DNA of 64,000 bases from Rouxiella sp. WC2420 (GTDB lineage Bacteria; Pseudomonadota; Gammaproteobacteria; Enterobacterales; Enterobacteriaceae), in the NCBI RefSeq assembly GCF_041200025.1, contig NZ_CP165628.1, positions 4,030,001 through 4,094,000 on the forward strand, in the 5' to 3' direction. The translations under genes were made by a program, and so were the position numbers. Shown one piece after another: positions 28,368-38,805 of this stretch. Numbering within the stretch: position 1 is the stretch's first letter; each line of letters starts with the position of its first letter. The notes under the pieces were generated by a model. The model saw nothing but the letters and a program-made list of their open reading frames with translations. It made no database searches and was not told the origin of the DNA.

Positions 28368-30032
28368 ATGTGTTCTATATTTGGTGTGCTTGATATCAAG
28401 ACTGATTCCGTCGAGCTGCGCAAAAAGGCGCTGGAGCTGTCACGCTTGATGCGTCACCGTGGTCCGGACTGGTCTGGCGTTTATGCCAGCGACAAAGCGA
28501 TTCTTTGTCACGAGCGTCTGTCGATTGTTGACGTCAACAACGGCGCGCAACCACTGTACAACGAAGCACAAACTCACGTTCTGGCTGTTAACGGCGAAAT
28601 CTATAACCATCAGGCGCTGCGTGCCGCTCTCGGCGACAAATATGCGTTCCAGACTGAATCTGACTGTGAAGTGATCCTCGCACTTTATCAGGAAAAAGGT
28701 CCGGCGTTCCTTGATGAGCTGCAGGGTATGTTCGCGTTTATTCTGTATGACACAGAAAAAGACGCTTACCTGATTGGCCGTGACCATCTCGGCATCATCC
28801 CTCTTTATATGGGTCATGATGAACACGGCAACCTTTATGTGGCTTCAGAAATGAAATCACTGGTTCCAGTTTGCCGCAGCATTAAAGAATTCCCGGCGGG
28901 CAGCTATCTGTGGAGTCAGGACGGTAAAATTGTTGAGTATTACCAGCGTGACTGGTTCGAATTCGACAACGTTAAAGACAACGTGACCGATAAAGTCGAG
29001 CTGAAAGAAGCGCTGGAAGAAGCAGTCAAAAGCCATCTGATGTCTGACGTGCCTTATGGCGTGCTGCTGTCTGGCGGTCTGGACTCTTCTATTATCTCTG
29101 CCGTCACCAAGAAATTTGCCGGTCGCCGTATTGAAGATAAAGATCAAAGCGAAGCCTGGTGGCCGCAGCTGCACTCATTTGCGGTGGGACTTGAAGGTTC
29201 ACCAGACTTGCGTGCTGCCCAGGAAGTGGCAAACCATCTGGGCACCGTGCACCATGAAATTCATTTCACCGTGCAGGAAGGCCTCGACGCAATTCGTGAC
29301 GTGATTTATCACATCGAAACCTACGACGTGACCACCATTCGTGCGTCTACGCCAATGTATCTGATGTCACGCAAAATCAAGGCAATGGGCATCAAAATGG
29401 TGCTGTCGGGCGAAGGTGCCGATGAAGTGTTTGGCGGCTACCTGTACTTCCATAAAGCCCCCAACGAGCTGGAGTTCCACGAAGAGACCGTGCGTAAACT
29501 GCTGGCCCTGCACATGTATGACTGCGCTCGCGCCAACAAGGCGATGTCAGCCTGGGGTGTAGAAGCTCGCGTACCTTTCCTGGACAAAAAATTCCTCGAC
29601 GTAGCGATGCGCATCAACCCGAAAGATAAAATGTGCGGCAACGGCAAAATGGAAAAACACATCCTTCGCGAGTGTTTCGAGTCTTATCTGCCACAGAGCG
29701 TGGCCTGGCGCCAGAAAGAGCAGTTCTCTGACGGCGTAGGTTACAGCTGGATTGATACCTTAAAAGAAGTGGCGGCGCAGCAGGTGACCGATCAACAGCT
29801 CGAAACTGCGCATTTCCGCTTCCCGTACAACACCCCGACCTCAAAAGAAGGGTATTTGTACCGCACCGTCTTTGAAGAGCTGTTCCCGGTGCCGAACGCA
29901 GCTGAATGTGTGCCAGGTGGCCCGACTGTCGCCTGTTCTTCGCCGAAAGCGGTAGAGTGGGACGAGTCATTCAAAAACATGAACGATCCGTCTGGTCGTG
30001 CTGTAGGCGTTCATTCATCCGCTTATAAATAA
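28368..30032 (+). CDS. asnB: Asparagine synthetase B (glutamine-hydrolysing)
   Basis: The 554-residue protein has the same length as E. coli AsnB. The N-terminal class II glutaminase begins with nucleophile Cys2 (MCSIFGVLD) and contains RLSIVD and NGEIYNH. The synthetase domain has the PP-loop SGGLDSSIIS near residue 233. It makes asparagine from aspartate, glutamine and ATP. It lies between nagD and the tRNA cluster as in E. coli and has its own terminator. Confidence 0.97.
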   Translation: MCSIFGVLDIKTDSVELRKKALELSRLMRHRGPDWSGVYASDKAILCHERLSIVDVNNGAQPLYNEAQTHVLAVNGEIYNHQALRAALGDKYAFQTESDCEVILALYQEKGPAFLDELQGMFAFILYDTEKDAYLIGRDHLGIIPLYMGHDEHGNLYVASEMKSLVPVCRSIKEFPAGSYLWSQDGKIVEYYQRDWFEFDNVKDNVTDKVELKEALEEAVKSHLMSDVPYGVLLSGGLDSSIISAVTKKFAGRRIEDKDQSEAWWPQLHSFAVGLEGSPDLRAAQEVANHLGTVHHEIHFTVQEGLDAIRDVIYHIETYDVTTIRASTPMYLMSRKIKAMGIKMVLSGEGADEVFGGYLYFHKAPNELEFHEETVRKLLALHMYDCARANKAMSAWGVEARVPFLDKKFLDVAMRINPKDKMCGNGKMEKHILRECFESYLPQSVAWRQKEQFSDGVGYSWIDTLKEVAAQQVTDQQLETAHFRFPYNTPTSKEGYLYRTVFEELFPVPNAAECVPGGPTVACSSPKAVEWDESFKNMNDPSGRAVGVHSSAYK

Positions 30033-30050
30033 CCGACATTTTATGAATAT

Positions 30051-30080
30051 CACGGGCCCTCGGTGGCCCGTTTTTTTTAG
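30051..30080 (+). terminator. Terminator of asnB
   Basis: ACGGGCC / GGCCCGT stem (CACGGGCC...GGCCCG) with loop CTCGGT is followed by eight T residues. Confidence 0.9.
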
Positions 30081-30181
30081 TTTAAATTGATTGAAAATAC
30101 TATCTTTTGTCGATTTTATCGCCGTAGCGGTCATAACCTGCACAAATGGACCTCATCTGCGGTTTTTTGGCAAAAAACTTG

Positions 30182-30210
30182 TTGACGCAAAACTGCCATA
30201 TACGCATAAT
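30182..30210 (+). promoter_or_regulatory. Promoter of the tRNA operon (stringent type)
   Basis: TTGACG (30182-30187) and CATAAT (30205-30210) are separated by 17 bases and followed by the GC-rich discriminator GCGCCCC. This is typical of stable-RNA promoters under ppGpp control. It lies 41 bases before the first tRNA. Confidence 0.8.
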
Positions 30211-30250
30211 GCGCCCCGCAACGCCGATGAAGGTTGAGCAGAGAGAAGAC

Positions 30251-30327
30251 GGCTACGTAGCTCAGTTGGTTAGAGCACATCACTCATAATGATGGGGTCA
30301 CAGGTTCGAATCCCGTCGTAGCCACCA
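30251..30327 (+). tRNA. metT: tRNA-Met (CAU), elongator type
   Basis: The 77-base cloverleaf has acceptor GGCTACG/CGTAGCC, anticodon loop with CAT, T loop GGTTCGAATCC and encoded CCA. It is the first of six tRNAs. The copy at 30756 is identical. Confidence 0.97.
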
Positions 30328-30343
30328 TTCTTCTTTCATGTTT

Positions 30344-30428
30344 GCGGGAGTGGCGAAATTGGTAGACGCACTAGATTTAGGTTCTAGCGCCGCAAGGTGT
30401 GCGAGTTCAAGTCTCGCCTCCCGCACCA
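30344..30428 (+). tRNA. leuW: tRNA-Leu (UAG)
   Basis: The 85-base class II tRNA has acceptor GCGGGAG/CTCCCGC, anticodon loop TTTAGGT (anticodon TAG), a long variable arm and encoded CCA. Confidence 0.97.
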
Positions 30429-30448
30429 TTTCACTCGGTTTGCACGGA

Positions 30449-30523
30449 TGGGGTATCGCCAAGCGGTAAGGCACTGGTTTTTGATACCAGCATTCCCAGG
30501 TTCGAATCCTGGTACCCCAGCCA
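30449..30523 (+). tRNA. glnU: tRNA-Gln (UUG)
   Basis: This 75-base tRNA has acceptor TGGGGTA/TACCCCA, anticodon loop TTTTGAT (anticodon TTG) and encoded CCA. Confidence 0.97.
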
Positions 30524-30588
30524 ATTTTTTTCATTGTCCTGTTCTTTGAACGACACAGTGAAAATAAAACAATTTGAAAGTAATAAGA

Positions 30589-30663
30589 TGGGGTATCGCC
30601 AAGCGGTAAGGCACTGGTTTTTGATACCAGCATACCCTGGTTCGAATCCAGGTACCCCAGCCA
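30589..30663 (+). tRNA. glnW: tRNA-Gln (UUG), second copy
   Basis: It is nearly identical to the 30449 copy. The difference seen is in the variable/T-arm region (ATACCCTGG against ATTCCCAGG, with compensating change on the 3' side of the T stem). Encoded CCA. Confidence 0.97.
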
Positions 30664-30755
30664 CTTTCAGTTTGTTAACTGTTTGAAATCTATTAGTTAA
30701 ACTAGAAACTAATGTTGAAAACAGCTTGCAATAACGATTGAGATAGTTAAAAATT

Positions 30756-30832
30756 GGCTACGTAGCTCAGTTGGTTAGAGCACATCACTCATAATGATGG
30801 GGTCACAGGTTCGAATCCCGTCGTAGCCACCA
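30756..30832 (+). tRNA. metU: tRNA-Met (CAU), second copy
   Basis: The sequence is identical to the tRNA at 30251, including CCA. Confidence 0.97.
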
Positions 30833-30894
30833 TTTAAGTCTAAATGGTTATGAGTCAAGAGTAATTATCAGTAAGAAGTATGTAGTAACACCAT

Positions 30895-30969
30895 TGGGGT
30901 GTCGCCAAGCGGTAAGGCTCTGGTTTCTGATACCAGCATACCCAGGTTCGAATCCTGGCACCCCAGCCA
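30895..30969 (+). tRNA. glnV: tRNA-Gln (CUG)
   Basis: This 75-base tRNA has anticodon loop TTCTGAT (anticodon CTG), acceptor TGGGGTG/CACCCCA and encoded CCA. E. coli has two CUG copies here (glnV, glnX); only one is present. Confidence 0.97.
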
Positions 30970-30975
30970 AATTTA

Positions 30976-31004
30976 GAAAAGCTCGCTTCGGCGGGCTTTT
31001 TGCT
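30976..31004 (+). terminator. Terminator of the tRNA operon
   Basis: AAAGCTCGC / GCGGGCTTT with loop TTCG is followed by T residues, immediately after the last tRNA. Confidence 0.85.
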
Positions 31005-31065
31005 TTTATGCGTTTTGAAACTGCATCCCGCCTTATTCGCTATCCCTTTCTGATAAATAGTCGGC

Positions 31066-31101
31066 AATAAAAAAGGCAACAAAGCTAAAGCCCTGCTGCC
31101 C
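31066..31101 (-). terminator. Probable terminator of ubiF
   Basis: On the minus strand GGCAGC and GTTGCC can pair around a loop that contains a further GGGCTTTAGC pairing. Six T residues follow. It lies about 20 bases past the ubiF stop. Confidence 0.5.
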
Positions 31102-31122
31102 TTTCCCACGGTCCTGAAGAGG

Positions 31123-32370
31123 TTACAACCCTAAAGCATACTCCAGCGCTTTGGATTTCAGCTTACCTGCGCGCTGTGCGGCCATCAACGCGAGATTGCG
31201 CAGCATCCGCACCGGCGGCAGAGTATTACTGAATGCGGTATAGAAAAGATCCATGCCGCTTTGCATCATCAGGTTATCAACCCGGCGACGGCGCTGATAG
31301 CGTAGCAATACTCGCTCACTTCCCCAATCCTCTCCTTTCTCTCTGGCTTGCGCGATCACGTCCAGCAAAGCTTCGACATCACGATAACCGAGGTTAACGC
31401 CCTGCCCGGCCAGCGGATTAATGGTGTGCGCTGCGTCGCCCACTAAAACCAGTCCCGGAGAAACGTAACGCTGCGCGTGGCGGCGCACTAGTGGAAAAGA
31501 GCCCGCTGAAAGCGCCTGAACCGCCCCCAGCCGAGCCGGGAAGGCCTGCGTGATCTCTCGAGTCAACTGTTGCATATTCAACGATTGCAGATGGCGAATA
31601 CGCTGCGGGCTGTCGTACCAAACCAGCGAGGCGTGATTTCCCCACAATGGCAAGAAGGCGCGAGGGCCTGACGGGAAAAACTGCTGCCAGGTGACATCGA
31701 GATCCTGAGACTGAGTCTGGACGTTAATCAGCATACAGTTTTGGCGATATTGCCAGCCGTCAATGCCGATACCCGCCTGTTGGCGCACCAAAGAATTCGC
31801 ACCGTCGGCGGCAACGACCAGACGCGCATTGAGCCGCTGTCCGCTAACCAGTTCCAGCGACCAGCTGCTATCAGCCTGATGATTTAACTGTTTGAGTTTA
31901 TCCGGGCAAAGCAGTGTCAAATTGCGCTGCTGTTGCATTTGCTGCCACAGAGCCAGTTGCAATACGCGGTTCTCGAGCATAAAGCCCAGCTCCGGCAGGC
32001 CTAGCGACTGAGCATCAAATAACACCTCGGACCCAGGCTGTTCCCAGGTTTCCAACCGGCGATACGGCGTGTGGCGCATCTGCCTGACATTTTCCCAGGC
32101 ACCCAGTTTCTCCAGCAGGCGGGCCGAAGCACATCCGATGGCAGAAATGCGCAGATCGATGGCATCATCGGTCGCGTAAGCCTTAGGAGCCTTATCTTCG
32201 ATGACTGCGACGTTTAATCCCTGTAAAGCCAATCCCAGAGCTGTTGCCGCACCGACCATGCCTCCACCGACCACGATGACGTCGAAAGTCTTACCTTCAT
32301 CCACCAGCCCTGCAAAAGGATTTTCGCTTTCTGTGTTAACACCCTCAGAATTCACCACGACAGTTTCCAT
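31123..32370 (-). CDS. ubiF: UbiF, 3-demethoxyubiquinol 3-hydroxylase
   Basis: The flavin monooxygenase is about 415 residues. The FAD-binding GGGMVGAA lies near residue 36, the second FAD motif is GLVLVGDAAHTINPLAGQG, and the Arg-rich VRRHAQRYVSPG precedes it. It adds the C6 hydroxyl in aerobic ubiquinone synthesis. The N-terminus carries about 25 residues more than E. coli UbiF (391) before the FAD fold. I prefer the ATG at 32370 because AAGAAG lies upstream; in-frame starts at 32388 and 32406 are possible. Genomic position next to the tRNA cluster and divergent from miaB supports UbiF over its paralogues UbiH/UbiI. Confidence 0.93.
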   Translation of the reverse strand: METVVVNSEGVNTESENPFAGLVDEGKTFDVIVVGGGMVGAATALGLALQGLNVAVIEDKAPKAYATDDAIDLRISAIGCASARLLEKLGAWENVRQMRHTPYRRLETWEQPGSEVLFDAQSLGLPELGFMLENRVLQLALWQQMQQQRNLTLLCPDKLKQLNHQADSSWSLELVSGQRLNARLVVAADGANSLVRQQAGIGIDGWQYRQNCMLINVQTQSQDLDVTWQQFFPSGPRAFLPLWGNHASLVWYDSPQRIRHLQSLNMQQLTREITQAFPARLGAVQALSAGSFPLVRRHAQRYVSPGLVLVGDAAHTINPLAGQGVNLGYRDVEALLDVIAQAREKGEDWGSERVLLRYQRRRRVDNLMMQSGMDLFYTAFSNTLPPVRMLRNLALMAAQRAGKLKSKALEYALGL

Positions 32371-32655
32371 CACATTCTTCTTTAACATTATTAAATGAGG
32401 TTGCACTCACTCTGAATTTTGCGAAGTGTACCCGATTTTTCAGTGAGTATCAGGCCGTAACCTGCTCCCCCGCACTAGCCACTCGGTTAATGTGGGATTA
32501 CAATACCTCTCCAGAACTACGCAGTCCGGTAAACTCCGGCATTTCGTAGAGTCTATTCGCAACCACATACCCAACGTATTTTCTAATAGGCTCTAAGGCC
32601 CCACTCCTGAAGTAGAGTATAGGGGTGTTTTGTTTAACGCTTTTTGAGTAATGGC

Positions 32656-34086
32656 ATGTCAATGAAGAAAAAACTGCATATTAAAACCTGGGGCTGTCAG
32701 ATGAATGAGTATGATTCATCCAAAATGGCCGACCTGCTTAACAGTACTCACGGGTTCGAACTGACTGAAAATGCCGAAGAGGCTGATGTGCTGCTGCTCA
32801 ACACTTGTTCAATTCGTGAAAAAGCACAGGAAAAAGTGTTCCACCAGCTTGGTCGCTGGAAGCTGCTTAAAAAGGCTAACCCGAATATCATTATCGGCGT
32901 AGGCGGCTGTGTGGCATCGCAGGAAGGCAAACTGATCCGCCAGCGTGCCCATTATGTTGACATTGTTTTTGGCCCGCAAACCTTGCATCGTCTGCCAGAA
33001 ATGATCAACCACGTGCGCGGTAGCAAAAGCCCGATCGTTGACGTCAGCTTCCCGGAAATCGAAAAATTTGATCGCCTGCCCGAACCGCGCGCCGACGGCC
33101 CGACCGCCTACGTCTCCATCATGGAAGGCTGCAACAAATATTGCAGCTTCTGCGTGGTGCCTTATACCCGAGGTGAAGAAGTCAGTCGTCCAAGCGATGA
33201 CGTGCTGTTCGAAGTCGCCCAGCTGGCGGCACAAGGCGTGCGCGAGGTCAATCTGTTGGGTCAGAACGTAAACGCCTATCGCGGCCCGGGCTTCGACGGC
33301 GGTATTTGCTCCTTCGCCGAGCTTCTGCGCCTGGTGGCCAGCATTGACGGCATCGATCGTATTCGCTTCACAACCAGCCACCCTATCGAGTTTACTGACG
33401 ATCTCATTGAGGTCTATAAAGATACGCCAGAAATAGTGAGCTTCTTGCACCTGCCGGTCCAGTGCGGCTCAGACCGCGTACTGACCATGATGAAACGCGC
33501 GCACACAGTGCTTGAGTACAAATCCACTCTGCGCAAAATTCTCAAGGCGCGTCCGGGCATTACCTTCAGCTCTGACTTCATCGTCGGCTTCCCGGGTGAA
33601 ACAGACGAAGACCACCAGCAGACCATGAAACTGATTGCCGACGTCAACATGGATGTCAGCTACAGCTTTATTTACTCTGCTCGTCCCGGCACGCCGGCGG
33701 CCGACATGGTCGATGACGTCAGCGAAGAAGAGAAAAAACAGCGCCTTTATCAGCTGCAGGAGCGTATAACCCAACAGTCTCTGCGCATCAGCCGAGCAAT
33801 GATCGGCACCGTACAGCGCGTTCTGGTTGAAGGCACCTCACGCAAGAGCATCATGGAGCTGACCGGGCGTACCGAAAACAACCGGGTGGTTAACTTCGAA
33901 GGCACTCCAGAGATGGTCGGTAAATTCGTAGACCTCGAAATCGTTGACGTGCTGACCAACTCGCTGCGCGGGATTGTGGTGCGCACCGAAGAGCAGATGG
34001 ACCTGCGCCAGCATGCTTCTCCACAGGTCATCATTGCTCGCACCCGCAAAGAAAACGACATCGGCGTTGGCATCTATCAGCCTTAA
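32656..34086 (+). CDS. miaB: MiaB, tRNA-2-methylthio-N6-dimethylallyladenosine synthase
   Basis: The radical SAM methylthiotransferase is about 476 residues. The N-terminal UPF0004 domain has its three cysteines ([25 protein letters not shown]), the radical-SAM motif is CNKYCSFC, and a C-terminal TRAM domain follows. It methylthiolates i6A37 in tRNAs reading UNN codons. Start choice: ATG 32656 has GAG at a usable distance; ATG 32662 would align exactly with the E. coli N-terminus. Confidence 0.96.
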   Translation: MSMKKKLHIKTWGCQMNEYDSSKMADLLNSTHGFELTENAEEADVLLLNTCSIREKAQEKVFHQLGRWKLLKKANPNIIIGVGGCVASQEGKLIRQRAHYVDIVFGPQTLHRLPEMINHVRGSKSPIVDVSFPEIEKFDRLPEPRADGPTAYVSIMEGCNKYCSFCVVPYTRGEEVSRPSDDVLFEVAQLAAQGVREVNLLGQNVNAYRGPGFDGGICSFAELLRLVASIDGIDRIRFTTSHPIEFTDDLIEVYKDTPEIVSFLHLPVQCGSDRVLTMMKRAHTVLEYKSTLRKILKARPGITFSSDFIVGFPGETDEDHQQTMKLIADVNMDVSYSFIYSARPGTPAADMVDDVSEEEKKQRLYQLQERITQQSLRISRAMIGTVQRVLVEGTSRKSIMELTGRTENNRVVNFEGTPEMVGKFVDLEIVDVLTNSLRGIVVRTEEQMDLRQHASPQVIIARTRKENDIGVGIYQP

Positions 34087-34103
34087 TTCGGCCTTACTTC
34101 TGC

Positions 34104-34133
34104 AAAGGGCGCTCCGGCGCCCTTTATTTATTT
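34104..34133 (+). terminator. Terminator of miaB
   Basis: AAAGGGCGC / GCGCCCTTT with loop TCCG is followed by ATTTATTTT. It is placed just after miaB. Confidence 0.85.
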
Positions 34134-34426
34134 TAAAGACTGGCGATCTTTTGATTTCATTACACAGATAGGAGACAACTGAGCAAATCTTCGCAAGCTG
34201 ACTAATGAAATGAACGGGGTCAACCCAGGAAACTGGCAATACTGTGGGATGAAAGATGACAGCCAGGGTTTATTTTTTCGAGACAGGCCGCATATTGTTT
34301 AATACAGCACATGCGGTACCGGGAATATTTTCCCAAGGGCATGTATGATTAGTTAATCAGGCGGTGGTTGCAGCCCCGTTGCCAAGATACACATTCAACA
34401 GGTCCAAAGTGGCCCAGAGGAATAGT
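34134..34426 (+). promoter_or_regulatory. miaB-ybeZ intergenic region
   Basis: These 293 bases separate the miaB terminator from ybeZ. I see no gene. It presumably contains the promoter for ybeZ-ybeY-corC-lnt. E. coli ybeZ-ybeY-ybeX has a sigma-32 promoter, but I could not place one with confidence. Confidence 0.45.
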
Positions 34427-35497
34427 TTGAACGTTGTAACACAAGAGATTTTGCTGGAGCCCGAGGACAATCAGCGTTTGCTGAGTCTTTGCGGGCCGTT
34501 TGATGACAACATCAAACAACTGGAACGCCGGTTGGGCATCGAGATCAATCGTCGTGATAACGCCTTTAAACTGGTTGGCAAGAATCTGGTTGTTGACGCA
34601 GCCGTGACTATTTTACGCGACTTGTATGTCGACACGGCTCCTTTGCGCGGCGAAACTCAGGACATCGATCCCGAGAAGATACATTTGGCTATCAAAGAGA
34701 GCCGCGTGCTGGAGCAAACCGCAGAAAGCGTACCTGATTACGGCAAGGCAGTGATCATCAAAACCAAACGCGGTATGATCAAGCCACGCACGCCCAATCA
34801 GGCGCAATATATTGCCAATATTCTCGACCACGATATCACTTTCGGTATTGGCCCGGCGGGTACCGGTAAAACCTACCTGGCAGTTGCAGCAGCGGTTGAC
34901 GCGCTGGAACGTCAGGAAGTGCGCCGTATTATGCTAACTCGACCGGCGGTTGAAGCGGGTGAAAAACTCGGTTTCCTGCCTGGCGATCTGAGCCAGAAAG
35001 TTGATCCATATTTGCGTCCGCTGTATGACGCGTTGTTTGAAATGCTCGGCTTTGAAAAAGTCGAAAAGCTGATCGAACGCAATGTCATTGAAGTTGCACC
35101 GCTGGCCTATATGCGCGGGCGTACACTTAACGATGCCTTTATCATCCTGGATGAAAGCCAGAATACTTCGATTGAACAGATGAAAATGTTCCTGACCCGT
35201 ATCGGCTTTAACTCTAAAGCGGTGATTACCGGTGACGTGACGCAAATTGACTTGCCTCGTCATCAGAAGTCAGGCCTGCGCCACGCTATCGAGGTGCTTT
35301 CCGGGGTTGAAGAACTGAGCTTTAACTTCTTCCACAGCGAAGACGTGGTGCGCCATCCGGTGGTTGCTCGTATCGTTATCGCTTATGAAGCCTGGGAAGA
35401 AGAAGATCAAAAACGCCGCGATGAAGTAGCAAAACAGCGTAAACATGAATCACAAAGCTATACATCCCAACCCACCCCTGAACAGAGCAATACATGA
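34427..35497 (+). CDS. ybeZ: YbeZ, PhoH-like ATPase
   Basis: The 356-residue PhoH-family protein has Walker A GPAGTGKT and Walker [11 protein letters not shown]. The rest matches E. coli YbeZ nearly throughout (for example [14 protein letters not shown]). YbeZ partners with the RNase YbeY in rRNA maturation and quality control. I choose TTG at 34427: AGAGGA sits five to six bases upstream and the N-terminus ([12 protein letters not shown]) then aligns with E. coli. An ATG-type start further left at 34364 has no such support. The last bases overlap ybeY (ATGA). Confidence 0.94.
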   Translation: MNVVTQEILLEPEDNQRLLSLCGPFDDNIKQLERRLGIEINRRDNAFKLVGKNLVVDAAVTILRDLYVDTAPLRGETQDIDPEKIHLAIKESRVLEQTAESVPDYGKAVIIKTKRGMIKPRTPNQAQYIANILDHDITFGIGPAGTGKTYLAVAAAVDALERQEVRRIMLTRPAVEAGEKLGFLPGDLSQKVDPYLRPLYDALFEMLGFEKVEKLIERNVIEVAPLAYMRGRTLNDAFIILDESQNTSIEQMKMFLTRIGFNSKAVITGDVTQIDLPRHQKSGLRHAIEVLSGVEELSFNFFHSEDVVRHPVVARIVIAYEAWEEEDQKRRDEVAKQRKHESQSYTSQPTPEQSNT

Positions 35498-35964
35498 GTC
35501 ATCAGGTAATTCTAGATTTACAGATAGCCAGCGAGAGCAGTGAAGGTTTGCCGGCAGAAAGCGACTTCCAGCAGTGGCTGGAAGCCGTGCTTCCACAGTT
35601 TCAGGAAGAGTCAGAGGTGACTATCCGCATCGTTGATGAAGCGGAGAGCCATGAGCTGAACATGACCTATCGCAGTAAAGACAAGTCAACCAATGTGCTG
35701 TCTTTTCCGTTTGAAGCCCCTCCGGGCATGGAGCTGCCACTGCTGGGCGATTTGGTGATTTGTCGCCAGGTCGTCGAGCTGGAAGCCCGCGAGCAAAACA
35801 AGGCGCTTAATGCGCATTGGGCGCATATGGTTGTTCACGGCAGTCTGCATCTGCTAGGGTATGACCACATCGTTGATGAAGAAGCCGAAGAGATGGAAGC
35901 CATCGAGATTGAAATAATGCAATCTCTGGGGCATCCGGACCCGTATTTATTATTAGATGAATAA
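35494..35964 (+). CDS. ybeY: YbeY, rRNA-processing endoribonuclease
   Basis: The 156-residue protein has the UPF0054 metal-binding motif [11 protein letters not shown] and the conserved [15 protein letters not shown]. It takes part in 16S rRNA 3'-end maturation and 70S ribosome quality control. Its ATG overlaps the ybeZ stop by four bases, indicating translational coupling. Confidence 0.96.
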   Translation: MSHQVILDLQIASESSEGLPAESDFQQWLEAVLPQFQEESEVTIRIVDEAESHELNMTYRSKDKSTNVLSFPFEAPPGMELPLLGDLVICRQVVELEAREQNKALNAHWAHMVVHGSLHLLGYDHIVDEEAEEMEAIEIEIMQSLGHPDPYLLLDE

Positions 35965-36144
35965 CTTTTATTGCCCGCCGAATAGCTTTTTTAGATAAAC
36001 AGGCTGCTCGACGAACAGCAATAAAAGCATTAAGTTAGCCAGTATCGTATGTCCTGATTTTTTCGCACCGCCGCCAACACAGCAGCGGCGTCAATCAAGA
36101 TGGACATTTTTATCCCTTAAATATGAGATCACCACCCCAACGCC

Positions 36145-37023
36145 ATGAGCGATGACCATCCACAAAACAGCGACAGTCCCAGTCCCAAGAAGGGCTTCTT
36201 TTCTCTTATGCTCAGCCAGCTTTTCCACGGTGAACCCAAAAACCGTAGCGATCTGGTAGAGCTGATCCGTGATTCCGAACAAAACGATCTGATCGATCCC
36301 GATACCCGTGACATGCTGGAAGGCGTGATGGATATTGCCGAGCAGCGCGTGCGTGACATCATGATCCCTCGTTCACAAATGATTACGCTCAAACGTAACC
36401 AGCCTATCGAAGAGTGTCTCGACGTCATAATCGAGTCAGCCCACTCTCGTTTTCCGGTGATAAGCGAGGATAAGGACCATATTGAAGGCCTTCTGCTGGC
36501 CAAAGATCTGCTGCCGTTCATGCGCACAGAGTCTGAGCCATTCAGCATTGACAAAGTGCTGAGAACTGCAGTCGTTGTGCCTGAGAGCAAGCGCGTAGAC
36601 CGCATGCTCAAGGAGTTCCGCTCGCAGCGCTACCATATGGCCATCGTGGTTGACGAATTTGGTGGCGTTTCCGGTCTGGTGACCATTGAAGATATTCTTG
36701 AGCTTATCGTCGGCGAAATCGAAGACGAATACGATGACGAGGAAGATCTCGACATCCGCCAGCTCAGCCGCCATACCTATACCGTTCGTGCCCTGGCTCC
36801 AATCGAAGACTTTAATGAAGTGTTTAATACCAACTTCAGCGATGACGAAGTCGACACCATTGGCGGCCTGGTCATGCAATCTTTTGGGCACCTCCCTGCC
36901 CGCGGTGAAACTATCGAAATCGACGGTTACTCATTCAAAGTTGCCATGGCCGATAGCCGCCGTATCATTCAGGTTCATGTAAAAATACCGGACGAAGCGC
37001 CGCAACCGAAACTGGAAGATTAA
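36145..37023 (+). CDS. corC: CorC/YbeX, CBS-domain magnesium-efflux-associated protein
   Basis: The 292-residue protein has an N-terminal cytosolic lead ([14 protein letters not shown]), two CBS domains (about residues 70-190, with [11 protein letters not shown] and [19 protein letters not shown]-like sequence) and a C-terminal CorC/HlyC domain ([18 protein letters not shown]). It is linked to Mg2+/Co2+ homeostasis and, in E. coli, to ribosome metabolism through its operon with ybeZ and ybeY. It starts 180 bases after ybeY. Confidence 0.95.
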   Translation: MSDDHPQNSDSPSPKKGFFSLMLSQLFHGEPKNRSDLVELIRDSEQNDLIDPDTRDMLEGVMDIAEQRVRDIMIPRSQMITLKRNQPIEECLDVIIESAHSRFPVISEDKDHIEGLLLAKDLLPFMRTESEPFSIDKVLRTAVVVPESKRVDRMLKEFRSQRYHMAIVVDEFGGVSGLVTIEDILELIVGEIEDEYDDEEDLDIRQLSRHTYTVRALAPIEDFNEVFNTNFSDDEVDTIGGLVMQSFGHLPARGETIEIDGYSFKVAMADSRRIIQVHVKIPDEAPQPKLED

Positions 37024-37083
37024 TTTATTCATGGCAATACGATTCTTGTCGCCTTTACTACTCGCACAATTTTGGTCTGAGAT

Positions 37084-38607
37084 ATGAAGGGTTTATATGA
37101 ACGTCAGCGGGTGAGAATCCTGCTGGCGATACTCTTTGGTGCCTGCGGCACCCTGGCATTTTCCCCCTATGACTTCTGGCCTGCGGCCATTGTGTCGCTG
37201 TTTGGTCTGCTGCTGCTTACTCTTAACCGACGCCCTGGCCAATCCGCCATGCTGGGTTTCTTCTGGGGAATGGGGCTATTTGGCAGCGGCGTAAACTGGG
37301 TATATGTCAGCATTGCCACCTTCGGCGGGATGCCGGAAGCTATCAACCTCTTCCTGGTTGTGCTGTTAGCGGTTTACCTTTCGCTTTACACCATGCTATT
37401 TGGCGGCCTGCTCGCCAGGCTATGGCCAAAAACTACCTGGTGGAAACTTGCGCTGGCGGCCCCGGCTTTGTGGCAGGTCACCGAGTTCCTGCGCGGCTGG
37501 GTTTTAACCGGCTTCCCGTGGTTGCAGTTTGGCTATAGTCAGATTAACGGCCCTCTGAAAGGCCTCGCTCCGCTGGGCGGCGTAGAAAGCATCACCTTTG
37601 TACTGATGTCTCTTAGCGGTTTGCTGGTTTATGCAGTGCATCAGCGCAAGGCCATTCCTGCGGTAATAGCGCTAGCAATGCTGCTGTTGCCGTGGCCGCT
37701 GACCAAAGTTCACTGGTTCACGCCACAGCCCGATAAAACCCTGGATGTCGCAATGGTGCAGGGTAATATTCCGCAATCGATGAAATGGGATCCAAAAGCT
37801 CTGATATCAACGTTGCAGACGTATCTTGATGAGACTCGCCCTTACTTAGGCAAGGCAAAGCTTATTATCTGGCCTGAATCTGCTATCCCGGATATCGAAT
37901 CGGATCAGCAGCAGTTCTTAACCATGATGGATGACTTGGCCCGTTCGCATCACAGCAATCTGATTACCGGTATTGTGGACTATCAGCGTACCGAGAGCGG
38001 CGAGAAGACTTACAACAGCGTGATTGCATTGGGCGAGCCGGAACAGTATCGCTATCCTGATCCTAACCGTTACAACAAGTATCACCTGGTGCCGTTTGGC
38101 GAGTATGTCCCGATGGAAAGCCTGTTACGCCCGCTGTCAGGCGTCTTTGATCTGCCGATGTCGTCATTTAGTCGCGGTAATTATATCCAGCCACCGCTGC
38201 ACGTAGCCGGGCTAAATATCACCACCGCAATTTGCTATGAAATTGTTGAGGGTGAACAGGTGCGGGAGAACTTCCATCCGGAAACCAACCTGTTGCTGAC
38301 CGTTTCCAATGATGCCTGGTTTGGTCATTCAATCGGTCCGTGGCAGCATTTCCAAATGGCACGCATGCGTGCAGTGGAGCTGGGTCGCCCGCTGCTGCGT
38401 AGCACCAACAATGGTGTTACAGCCGCAGTTGATGCCGAAGGTAACGTAATTGCCGAAATTCCACAGTTCACTCGCCAGGTGCTTGAAGTCAAAGTCACGC
38501 CAACGCAGGGAATAACTCCTTATGCTCGCGTCGGGTCTTGGCCGGTGTGGATTTTAACCCTGCTGTTTGCGGCTGCCACCGCGGTGCTGGGTCGACGTAA
38601 AAGCTAA
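37084..38607 (+). CDS. lnt: Apolipoprotein N-acyltransferase
   Basis: The 507-residue protein (E. coli 512) has six or more N-terminal membrane segments and a periplasmic nitrilase-fold domain. The catalytic triad is visible: Glu in IIWPESAIP, Lys in [14 protein letters not shown] and Cys in [12 protein letters not shown] last membrane segment ends the protein ([16 protein letters not shown]). It adds the third acyl chain to lipoproteins; the lipoproteins LptE and RlpA are encoded further along. It is last of the ybeZYX-lnt group and is followed by a terminator. Confidence 0.96.
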   Translation: MKGLYERQRVRILLAILFGACGTLAFSPYDFWPAAIVSLFGLLLLTLNRRPGQSAMLGFFWGMGLFGSGVNWVYVSIATFGGMPEAINLFLVVLLAVYLSLYTMLFGGLLARLWPKTTWWKLALAAPALWQVTEFLRGWVLTGFPWLQFGYSQINGPLKGLAPLGGVESITFVLMSLSGLLVYAVHQRKAIPAVIALAMLLLPWPLTKVHWFTPQPDKTLDVAMVQGNIPQSMKWDPKALISTLQTYLDETRPYLGKAKLIIWPESAIPDIESDQQQFLTMMDDLARSHHSNLITGIVDYQRTESGEKTYNSVIALGEPEQYRYPDPNRYNKYHLVPFGEYVPMESLLRPLSGVFDLPMSSFSRGNYIQPPLHVAGLNITTAICYEIVEGEQVRENFHPETNLLLTVSNDAWFGHSIGPWQHFQMARMRAVELGRPLLRSTNNGVTAAVDAEGNVIAEIPQFTRQVLEVKVTPTQGITPYARVGSWPVWILTLLFAAATAVLGRRKS

Positions 38608-38637
38608 TTCAACTTTGCTATTCATTGCAATTTAACC

Positions 38638-38674
38638 AGGCAGGGACACTTAACGGTGTCTCTGCCTGTTTTCA
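38638..38674 (+). terminator. Terminator of lnt
   Basis: AGGCAGGGACAC pairs with GTGTCTCTGCCT (one G-T pair) around TTAACG, followed by GTTTTC. Confidence 0.75.
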
Positions 38675-38789
38675 GTGCAGCCTATTTTTGCTCCCTCGCT
38701 TTAAGCTACCGTTTTACCTTTAAATTCTCACTTACATTCACCGTGCTTACCGGGCAAAGCTGACTATAAATTCGTCTAATACTTTCAAC

Positions 38790-38805
38790 TGGCATGCATC
38801 TTGCT
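38790..38805 (+). promoter_or_regulatory. Sigma-54 (RpoN) promoter of gltIJKL
   Basis: TGGCATGCATCTTGCT matches the -24/-12 consensus TGGCACG-N4-TTGCW at every position but one, with exact spacing. It would start RNA near 38816, giving a leader of about 290 bases before gltI. Such promoters need an activator such as NtrC. I did not find a clear activator site. The rest of 38675-39104 shows no gene. Confidence 0.75.

Noticed and set aside
30298-31109. Minus-strand open frames of 77-111 codons
   Set aside because: They lie across the tRNA genes and owe their repeated peptide motifs to the tRNA sequences themselves.
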